A DNA stretch of 64,000 nucleotides from Zygnema cylindricum (taxonomy: Eukaryota; Streptophyta; Zygnematophyceae; Zygnematales; Zygnemataceae), in NCBI GenBank assembly GCA_037447655.1, contig JBBHKE010000072.1:75596-139595 (forward strand), written 5' to 3'. Below, in pieces: positions 55,577-64,000 of the stretch. Below the pieces are notes generated by a model. It was not told the origin of the DNA. It searched no databases and saw only the letters and a list, made by a program, of their open reading frames with translations. Position 1 is the first letter of the stretch; each line of letters starts with the position of its first letter. The translations under genes and the position numbers were made by a program.

Positions 55577-56480
55577 GAAAGTCTCTCCCCCCTCTCTCTC
55601 TCTCCCCTCTCTCTCCTCTCTCTCTCTCCTCTCTCTCTCCTCTCTCTCCTCGCACTTAATTTGTTTCCAGTTGAAAAATGAACCGGATTGGGCATTTTTG
55701 AGAGCCTTCTCCTTTCAATCTACCTCTCCCTCTTCCCCTCCCCACCCCTCGCCTTCCCTCCTCTCCTTTCCTCTCCCTCCTCTCCCTCTCCCTCTCCCTC
55801 TCCCTCTCAATTATTCAGTCATTTTTATGTCTCCAGTTGAAAAATGAACCGGATTGGGCGTTTTTGAGAGCGAATCAAAATCGACTTTCGTTTCTTTTCG
55901 GAGTCGAATACCACTGGGGGCCCCTCCACCTCAAAGATGAGGTTTTTTTTTTTTATTGATATTTTCTCCTTTCAATCTGCCTTTGTTTTTGCTGGATCTT
56001 TTCCCAATTTTCTCCTATTTTCCCGCTATTTTTTTTCTTTTGCAGTTTTTTCATATTTTTATTCTTGTTTTGTAGTATCGTTCTTTTTGTCTTTTTTGTT
56101 TACCGGATGATCATGGGAAACTCTTCCTCGGTTTTTTTTCCTTGGGTTTATGATCTATTCTTTGCCTCTCTCTCTCCCTCTTCCTCTCGCTTTCCCTCAC
56201 TTTCGCCCTCACCCTCTTCCCTCCTCTCCCTCCCCTCTCTCTCTCACCTCTCCCCTCTCCCCCTTCTCCCCTCTCTCCCTCTCCCCTCCCCCCTCTCCCA
56301 ACACCCCTCTCCCATCCCACGTCTCCACTCTCTCCTCTCCCTTTCCTCTCCTTCCGTCCCCCTTCGCGCTCTTTTGTAACTATGAGCATATTGCCCCTAA
56401 CTATAGTTTTATTTTTTACTTATCCCTCGCCCTCTCCCCTCTCCCTCCCCTCTCCCCTCTCCTTCTCCCCCTAGATGGTA
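55577..56480 (+). repeat. Cluster of CT microsatellites with a duplicated 45-bp segment
   Basis: Three pyrimidine-rich blocks (about 55580-55655, 55720-55810, 56160-56480) with CTCTCC/CCCTCTCC units. A segment beginning CCAGTTGAAAAATGAACCGG occurs twice (about 55668 and 55832) on either side of the second block, suggesting slippage or duplication of the whole unit. Confidence 0.7.
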
Positions 56481-56559
56481 AAAGAGCTCCCCCAAATGGA
56501 GGTAGGGGTGGAGAGAGAGGGTCACCTCCACGCCTTTTGTAATACCGAGGCTGGGTCGA

Positions 56560-57220
56560 TTTGCGTGGCGAGAAAATGTGCAAAAATGATTTTGTCGAAA
56601 AAAAAGTTTATTTGATTGCAATATCTTCTTTTTACTGTAATTTGTTTTTTGTTCATACATTATTTTATTCCAATTGAAAAGTTTAAAAGAAAATAGCAAT
56701 AAAATAGTAGAACCAACGTTTTTTTTGTTTTTATGCAAGATTTAGTTGTTTTCAGTTCAAATATGTATATGAATATATCAAACTGTGAAAAAAAATAGGA
56801 CATAAATTTAAGAACATTTTTTTTTTTTCGGATGTAAATTTGGAGATAAAAAAAGTTGCACATCCACACACACATAATTGTCCAAAGTTTTTTTTTTCAC
56901 AAGATGTCCTTTGATTGTGATTTTCTTAAAAGAAATACTTACTACCATACAACATTAGTTACTTTAGGGCGTGGGTCTATAACCTTTTGATCTGGATCAT
57001 CTATCTCTATCATCTATGATGTGTTTATCTCTATCATCTATGATGTGTGAGATATCTATGATGTGAGATACAGTAGTGAAGCTCACCCTAGATTGACCTT
57101 TCCACCAGTAAGTGTTCCTACAGTATCCGTAGTTGTATCTTTATATCTGATTATTGAAGAAAATTTACTTATAATTCGAGGATATCAGTGCCGCGACAAA
57201 TGTGGTTGACCCAGTCGAAC
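56560..57220. other. AT-rich intergenic sequence
   Basis: Poly-T runs and a two- to three-copy repeat of ATCTCTATCATCTATGATGTG at about 57000-57065. No gene recognised. Confidence 0.4.
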
Positions 57221-57344
57221 GGATGGTGGTGCAATCATAGTTGGGCTATTATGTCTGATCTTATCAAGACTACGCATTTTATTGCCTATGTCTCAGAATA
57301 GTAACTCGGATGGGTGACCTCTAGAGAGGTTTTGGTGTCATGTC
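57221..57344 (+). pseudogene. 5S rRNA-derived sequence
   Basis: GGTGCAATCATAGTTGGGC aligns with the 5' end of plant 5S rRNA (GGATGCGATCATACCAGCAC), and CTCGGATGGGTGACCTCTAG with its conserved C-box region (TAGGATGGGTGACCTCCTGG). The end GGTGTCATGTCC matches the 3' strand. A T-run follows at 57354, as expected for a pol III terminator. The middle (A-box and intermediate element) is diverged, so this is a pseudogene or a 5S-derived SINE rather than an active 5S gene. Confidence 0.6.
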
Positions 57345-57869
57345 CAGCTTTCACTTTTTTTTTTTGAAATGATTTTTTTTTTTTTTTTAAATCTCATTGG
57401 TTTTACGTGAAATGAAGGTTTAAATACCTGGTGACTTTCCCACTTACATACCGATTCAACACGATACGACCATTAAAGCCAGCAAATAAAAACTCTTAAC
57501 TTTTAATAACCTATCCATCCTTGTATGAAGTGGTGAGAATAAAAGGTGATACTATGAAGCTAAATGGTAAGCAATAAGTAGTACATCAATTGTTAAATAT
57601 TTAACCTACGGCAACGTTACACTTTAAGCCAAGGGACGGCTTGAGTAATAGGAACCGAAAACGAAGCATTCTTGATTTAAGTCATAATAAGTAGACGATG
57701 GGAATCAACAACTAGGTGTACAGGTTAGTAATACCCTCCTAAGATGTACACATCATTTATCCACAAATCTTGCTTATTCTACACCACTAAAATCAGGATA
57801 TGCGTCGCCAAGATGGTGCGGAGATTTTTCAATAGACGCACATTCGATTATTGACAAATTGCACCTCCA

Positions 57870-57950
57870 CTTTGTCGATGTTGGTGGAGCAACAAATCTG
57901 CTCATGTCGACCGCGTGGACGTGGTGCGATCGTAATTGGGCTACATATCA
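57870..57950 (+). repeat. Second, partial copy of the 5S-derived repeat
   Basis: GGTGCGATCGTAATTGGGCTAC plus upstream GCAACAAAT..GTCGA resembles 57195-57247. The copy lacks the 3' part with the GGATGGGTGACC box. Confidence 0.45.
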
Positions 57951-58824
57951 TTATATATGTATTTTACAAATGTGTGATATAATCCACATTTTCGATGGAG
58001 GGATGCCAATTATGGGGGTATTCTCACTCATAAATATATTTCTGACTATGTCTTGAAGTAGAGAACGGAGGAAGTTAAGGGAACGGGGGGAGTTAATGGA
58101 CCAGTAAGTTGTAGAAGATAACTGCCCAATCTTCTTTGGAGTCAAATTATTTGGTAGTCAAATAACTGAAATAAGTGATATAAGACTTAAGGGTGATGCG
58201 AATAGGGGAGCATATCATTTGTTGAGACAACCAAGCACCCATAGGTGATGTTGCCAACCCTAGTTATCGTGCCAAAGACAAGTATGTGGATATCCACTTA
58301 GTTTGTGGAACTGGGGGTATAAAATAGAGCCCAAAAGACTAAAATTTTACCTGATGCAGAAATGATTGTCGATATGGTGACGAAGGCGTTAGTTTCACAA
58401 CTATCTTTTTTGGAAAAGAGTGGGGGACTAAACGAACTAACATTTTATTAGTTCAGGTTTTAACATATAACAGTTTGGTGTTACAGTGAAGCTGGTGGTA
58501 CAGTACGGAGAACCTGGTTTTGGACCTGGAAAAGTTTCATCGCCTAGCGCCTGGAGAATTTTACGCTTAACGACATCTCCCAGATTTGTGAACTGATCGG
58601 GCAGTAACCATAACTTCTGAATCGTACGGAATGAGGGCTCCCTCCTGTGCTTGCCGCGTGTAGTTTTGTTTTAGGGCGAACCTCGATCGGACCTCGCTCG
58701 GGCCGTCCGTACGTCAAAGAAAACGAAAGTAGGTACGGACTGAGGTTACGAACCTCAGATCGTTGGACGACCCCTCGGTCCGTACCTCCCTTCGGTTCTT
58801 TGAACCTTCCTTTGGTTCTTTGTA

Positions 58825-59217
58825 GTACGGACGTTCCTCGGTCCGACCTCGGTTCCCCCCAATCCAGCCTTCTTCACACTGAGGATACGGACATAAAGCC
58901 TGTCCGTACCTACCTTCGGTTCTTTGAAGTTTGAACGTAGCTTCGGTTCATTAAGGTACGGACATTCCTCGGTCCGACCTCGGTTCGCCCCCAACCTACA
59001 CACTGTACGGAAAAGAGCCTGTCCGTACCTACCTTCGGCTCTTTGAACGTAGCTTCGGTTCATAAAGGTACGGACGTTCCTCGGTCCGGCCTCGGTTCGC
59101 CCCCAACCTACACACTGTACGGAAAGAGAGCTTGTCCGTACCTACCTTCGGTTATTTGAACGTAGCTTCGGTTCTTTGATGTACCAGCGTGCCTCGGACC
59201 GAGCGCGGTTCGCCCAA
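58825..59217 (+). repeat. GC-rich minisatellite, unit about 112-131 bp
   Basis: Three and a half copies of a unit starting GTACGGACGTTCCTCGGTCC and containing CTGTCCGTACCTACCTTCGG and GTAGCTTCGGTTC; unit starts at 58825, 58956, 59068 and 59181. Related fragments occur from about 58660. It lies upstream of the next gene and is far richer in CpG than its surroundings. Confidence 0.75.
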
Positions 59218-59755
59218 CCCAAACCACGCGCAGGCCACCATACTTAGATGGTCCGAATCTCCCATGGAATGACCTAACCTAAAGTTATGGCGCTTCCCAT
59301 AGACTCGTTGCATTCCCTTGTCTTGGCCAATTGCTCCCTTCCTGGAAACTTCCATAGCAGGAATTTGCGTAGCAATTCTGGAACAAGGCTCTCTGTGAAG
59401 GACAGTTGTCAACCATGGCTACCTTCGTCCTCTTCCGAACATTTTTTGTAAGTTCATTTTGAGTAGAGCATTTGTAGGTTGAAATCTTCTTTTTGATATA
59501 AATATAAAATGTTATGATGATGACTTTAAAAGATAAATTATTTTAATCGTTTAAACGTTTTTATTTTTTGTTTCTTTATCCCTTTATCTGTACAGCTTTC
59601 CTGTCTCTCTATTTCTTGAACCGTACAAGTTTTTTTTCCGATTTTTTTCTTTGTTTCTTTGTCCCTTTCTATCTCTCCAACGTTTCTATCTCTCTAATTT
59701 TTTTTTATTTCTCTACAAATCTGATTGTCGTGATTATTACTGCTGGATGATGCAG

Positions 59756-62700
59756 TTTTACGAGACAGCCCTGTCACGTCTCCTCACCAGAACTTGCGAA
59801 GAATCCACGTGTCCTTCACGTGTCTGCAGTTGACACGTGGCGGATGCACTCTCTTCCGTCAGCAAGAGAGCTAAGCGGAGAGGAGCTCATGCAAGAAGAC
59901 TGGAATGAAAGAGAAGTGGAGAGAGAGACTGCTGCTCTTCCTCAAGGTAGAGTTATTAAAACTGTTGTAAAGCTAAACGATACTTATTCCTGCAGATTTT
60001 TTCAAATAAGTACAAGAAGTACAGGAAGTACAGGAGGTTTAAGAAGTTCAAGAAGTAAAACAGCTGAAGAAAACGAAATAAAGGTAGAAATATGAATAAG
60101 TTATTTCTACAAGGAAATAGAAATAAGTTCAGGTGAATGCAGTTACCTTCAAGTATATAGTTGGCAAGTATCCTTGTCCGAGTATTTAATAAAATTGTAA
60201 GATGTACAAAGCACAAAGTGAAGTAAGCGTAATTGAATACTGGTAGGCAGGAGGATTTTTAAAATCGGTGTAAACAAATGTAAGCATCGCAAGCATGTGT
60301 AGCCATACCATAAATACAGAATATTGAATTCAGTACTATTTGTAAATGTTCAATTAAACGTTTATTTTTTACGGTGTTTAATCAGATGTCTCCAAAAATT
60401 TAATCGTGCATGGCGTTCTCTAATTGAAGTTGTAAACCTTTGAAATTACTTAGTTTTAATAGTCATTTATAGAAAAGAAAAGTTTCCTATTTGCAATGAA
60501 GTGCTTTGAAAGGGGAGAACTGAATTTCAAACTTTTACATTTTCATTAGTCTAATAAATTAAAATGAGCTACGCTAAGGATCTCGTCAAGAATGTATCCC
60601 TCCACTCTTTTCCGTTATTGCAGTTTATGGTAAAATGTGGCCCACACCATTTTATGTGTACTAAAAGGTTTTCCACAATGTTACCCCTTTCGTCGCAATT
60701 AGATTCATAATGCTACTTCGAGCGAGGGTCTTTTTGACGCAAAATCATAAATAAGTGTTTATGACATTATTTAGTTAAATGGCCCATGATGAGCCACGGG
60801 GCAAAACATAATCACCAGTCATTTCGGTGTATATAATTTGACACTAATAATTCACTATTTATAGTGATGGGCCACTATAACGCCCATCTTTATTAGAGTA
60901 AAAGAATTATTTGTGTATGCAAATTAGAATGCATAATACCAAACTAGTCTAGGGAGAGGTGGCGGATTATGGTCCATTCCCTTTAATAGTGTGTTAACAC
61001 TATTTTATGATTATCGGCCCAAAAAAAGTCGTGAGTGAATTAGTGTTATTAACTCTAATAATGATGGGTGGTACTAAAATGGTGACTCAAATTATTGCTC
61101 CCTAAAGTATGTCAAGTATTGAGATCATCTAAAGTCTACTCAGTTTTTCTTGGCACACCTTGTTATGCATGAAGAGCACAAATCGAGTTTGCTTTTAATT
61201 TTATGTCATGTCACGCTTATTTCAGATTTTTATGTATCCTTCTATATTTCTTTAGATATGCCTTTCTCGTTCCATCATTTATATCTTCCTCTTCCTCTTT
61301 CATTTATTTTTTCATTTTTCACTCTATGTCTTGAAACGCATGCCGGTAAATAATGCATTGGTTCACCTGAAATATCAGTGTGGACATTATCTTATGTATT
61401 GAATATGCATTCTTTGGTTCCATTTAATTTATGGGACCAAAGGTACACCTTCAACCGCTACTGGCGTTAGAAAATCATTAGTATGAGGACTTTTGAATGT
61501 TAATAATCATTTTTTTGGTGTGAATGGCGTGGACTATTGTGAACCACAAGTTAAAGAAAAAAACAATTTAGTGTTAATAACGCTATTTTGTGTTCAGAGG
61601 GCAAGAAAAAAACGGGGGACCGAATTAGTGTTATTAACATTAATAGCAACTCATGCCTTATTATTCATGGAGACTAGCAGGAAGCTTGGACTCTTTTGAT
61701 CATCTTTATTTTCCGGCTCACTCTGTTTATTTTCTGCGAATGAAAACATAGGAGCTGTTCCCATGTTTCAATTCACACAAGTTGTGCCCATAAATAATTG
61801 CTAACTGCCTGAATGTTGTGTATATATTTAGTGTTTTTTCTGAGCTGTTGTTCTCTGATTAGTTAGACCTGGTTAAAAATGCCAAGAAGGATCCCTTTTT
61901 GCAGTCAGTCCATGTTAACTCCAAACTAGTATTTTTAAGTTTTAAGTTTTCATTATTTCAAATATATAAAATATTTTGAATATTTTAGTATTTTTAAGTT
62001 TAAGTTCAATCGAATTTTGCTAGCTGATGTCTGTGGATCAAATTTGTACCCAAAACAAATAGTGCTTCACGTACTTGAAATGGTGTGGATAAGCATTTCC
62101 AGAAACTGATTATTCTCTTTTTTATTTTTGAGTCAAAGACATTGTAACCTGTTCACTTGGCGTCATTCGTCTTGTTGTGATTTTGCAGGCAGTCACAATA
62201 CTGGAGGGAATAATGAACCTGATTCTGTCCCATTTCTAAGTTTAGAAAGAATCCTTTCTTGGACAGAATTAGTCTGTCTTGTCGTTTCTCTCGTTGGCAT
62301 GGCCAGCTCGATATTTCGTGGATGGCTTTCTAAGGTGACTCCCTCTCTCGCTCTCCCTCTCGCTCTCCCTCTCCCTCTCCCTCTCCCTCTCCCTCTCCTT
62401 TACTGTTTAAGAAACGTTAGGTTTCACAGAAAATGATACAGAGTCCGAATGTGTTTTGGAAGAGAATCACATGAGACAGACGTGTTTGACAATTTGCCAA
62501 ACGGAATCAAGAAAAATAGTTTTAGGGCAAGGATTTTGTAAAACGGGTATTAATTTCATGGACCGGGGATTAATTTTGTAGAACAAGGAATAATCTGGTA
62601 GAACAAGGATTGGTTTCCATAGAACAAGGATTGGTTTCATAGAACAAGTATTAATCAAATAATGAGGATTAATTAAGTAGAACGAGGACTAATTTTGTAA

Positions 62701-63798
62701 ACGAGGACCGATTTGAATTTTTCAATCATTTATTAAGTGTTAAGTAAACCTGTCTCACAATTTGTCAAAACTGCTTGCCAGGTGGCAGTTGCTGGTACAT
62801 TCTCCTGGCCTTTTGTCCCATTTGTCGCGGCTCTTCTTATTAATGCTTTTCAGCGAATCAGAAGAGAGCAAATTGAGATGGCAAGTTGGGAGACAGCGGC
62901 AACCAATGGGAGAAGAGAATGGACTCGTGAGAGAATGCCACTTGGGGAAAGAATTGGCAAATTGGAGGAAGATGTGGGTTCAACAGCTCAAATGTTAAGA
63001 ATGCTTTCAAGACAATTGGAAAAATTAGGTGTCCGATTTCGTGTGACGCGACGGACTCTTCGGGAACCCATTAAGGATGTGAGTGCAGATATTCTTTATC
63101 TCGTATTTTATATAGGTCTATGTCATTTAGTTTTATATATGTTTATGTTTTCTCTATATATGTCTGTCGCATCAACTTTACATTCGTTTTTCCTAAGTAC
63201 TGTATGTATGTTTTTCTTATCTTTGTATACTTTTGTCTTATATCTTCTCTATGTATGTGTCTCATTAACTTCGTATACGTTTTTCTCATCTACTTCATAT
63301 TTGTTTTTGCCATCAACTTTGTGTACGTTTTTTCCATCTATTTTATATACTTTCTTATTTCTTCTCCAAGTAAGTCTGTGTTATCAACTTTATACAAGGT
63401 TCTCATCTTTTTTTATGCATTTTTTCTCACTATCTTCTCTATATATGTCTGTCTCATCAACTCTATAAGCATTTGTCTCATCTACTCTTTATACGCTGAC
63501 CTCATCTTTTCTCCTTGTATCTATAGAGAAGACAAAGTTCAGACTCCTCCTGCCTCTCATGCTCACTGGCTTCTTTTTCCCTTCCTTTTCCTTTTTTATC
63601 TTTCCTTTTTCGAGTTTTGGGATGCCAAAAGATCTAGAAGAAAGGACAAATTGCTGGCACTTATTTTGGACTGTTGTCGAAATGCAGACCGCTGAGCTGG
63701 CAGAACAAACGTCAAACACAGTAGACGGTTTAACTGTTCAGGTGGAACGCACAGAAAGCGAGTTGAGACAAATGCAATTCCTCTTGATGGCGATGCAG
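59756..63798 (+). CDS. Membrane-anchored coiled-coil protein (partial, runs past the window edge)
   Basis: Exons in phase: first visible exon ending 59946 (CAAG|GTAGAG, phase 1; start either ATG 59844 or, if an internal exon, acceptor at 59755), then 62189-62334, 62782-63078 and 63688-63798 (all GT-AG). The joined frame reads ...AALPQG, SHNTGGNNEPDSVPF, a first hydrophobic segment (LVCLVVSLVGMASSIF) and a second (FSWPFVPFVAALLINAF). Then comes a long charged, heptad-like helix (RIGKLEEDVGSTAQMLRML, RQLEKLGVRFRVTRRTL, TAELAEQTSNTVDGLTVQV, RTESELRQMQFLLMAMQ). Two membrane spans plus a coiled coil suggest an organelle or ER membrane protein; the family is not recognised. The true start and the 3' end are not resolved. 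Confidence 0.55.
60760..61670. repeat. MITE-like inverted repeats within a large intron
   Basis: CGCCCATCTTTATTAGAGT (about 60882) is mirrored by ACTCTAATAATGATGGGTG (about 61052). The palindrome-like phrase TTAGTGTTATTAAC recurs near 61040, 61570 and 61625. This suggests one or more decayed inverted-repeat elements in the intron 59947-62188. Borders are uncertain. The rest of the intron holds nothing recognised. Confidence 0.35.
62338..62402 (+). repeat. CT microsatellite directly after a 5' splice site
   Basis: The donor AAG|GTGACT at 62334/62335 is followed at once by CTCCCTCTCGCTCTCC repeats. Confidence 0.75.
62540..62710 (+). repeat. Minisatellite, unit about 20-25 bp
   Basis: About six imperfect copies of TAGAACAAGGATTGGTTTC / TAGAACGAGGACTAATTTT in the intron 62335-62781. 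Confidence 0.65.
63100..63525 (+). repeat. Imperfect tandem repeats in the last visible intron
   Basis: Repeated phrases CTCTATATATGTCTGTC, TCATCAACTTTAT and TACGTTTTTCTCATC, giving long but spurious open frames rich in Phe/Tyr/Ser. Confidence 0.5.
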
Positions 63799-63854
63799 GT
63801 AAATCATTTCTGGTGCCTTTTTTTTTTTGTGGTAGTCGGAGAGTTTACAATGAG

Positions 63855-64000
63855 AAAGGAGAGAGGGATGGAAAGAGAGAGAGAGGGAGAGAGAGAGCGA
63901 GAGAAAGTGAGAGAGGGAGAGAGGGAGAGAGAGCGAGAGAGGAAGAGAGAGAGCGAGAGAGAGAAAAGAGAGAGAGGGAGAGAGGGTGTGAGGGGGGGGG
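63855..64000 (+). repeat. GA microsatellite after a 5' splice site, to the window end
   Basis: GAGAGAGAGGGAGA-type repeat beginning about 55 bp after the donor at 63798/63799 (CAG|GTAAAT) and ending in a G-run at the window edge. Confidence 0.8.

Noticed and set aside
63120-63695. 191-codon Phe/Tyr/Ser-rich frame resembling a membrane protein
   Set aside because: It lies in an intron of repeated TATATGTCTGTC units between two in-phase exons.
1-64000. CRISPR arrays, operons, phage or plasmid genes
   Set aside because: None present. The tandem repeats lack regular spacer structure, and gene architecture is spliced and eukaryotic.

Overview
The window is eukaryotic nuclear DNA from the green lineage, most likely a streptophyte (land plant or charophyte-grade alga). 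Evidence seen: multi-exon genes with GT-AG introns, AAACCCTAA telo-box motifs, Ty1/copia and Ty3/gypsy LTR retrotransposons, and copia primer-binding sites that match the anticodon arm of plant-type initiator tRNA-Met (GGTTATGGGCCCACCA). The species cannot be named from sequence alone. A 10-base assembly gap (N) lies at 43907-43916.

Layout. 1-2000: intergenic, with one tRNA-like cloverleaf at the left edge. 1964-9655 (+): a secreted, cell-wall-type locus. A signal-peptide exon is followed by a beta/gamma-crystallin-like exon (1964-2888), then by a run of phase-1 exons each carrying an eight-cysteine EGF-like module with a proline-rich tail, and an unrecognised C-terminal domain (4342-9655). 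11587-15044 (+): a six-exon gene for an unrecognised polytopic membrane protein. 59756 to the right edge (+): the 5' part of a gene for a membrane-anchored coiled-coil protein, cut by the window end. Reading frame and splice phase agree across the joins listed; one extra minus-strand terminal exon is suggested at 16861-16956.

16-55.5 kb is a nest of retrotransposons. Element B (22677-28284, minus) is a full-length copia. Element E (28285-34643, plus) is a 5'-truncated Ty3/gypsy. Elements G (34879-43381), A (35101-39488) and F (44871-about 55535) form a family of short, non-autonomous copia relatives that keep gag and an RNase H remnant but have lost protease, integrase and RT. Element A sits inside the 5' LTR of G with target-site duplication ATTTA. 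Element D (47697-54292, minus) is a tandem LTR-internal-LTR-internal-LTR copia inserted in F with target-site duplication CTATT. D and the 5'-truncated element C (about 20080-22574) look like the autonomous partners of the A/F/G family. In A, F and B the gag reading frame starts inside the LTR and runs through the primer-binding site.

Other repeats: MITE-like elements at 17684-17808 and 18023-18715, 5S rRNA-derived sequence at 57221-57344, a GC-rich minisatellite at 58825-59217, a 'GGACATTG' minisatellite inside an intron at 8113-8690, and many long CT/GA microsatellites, several lying directly against splice sites of the host genes.
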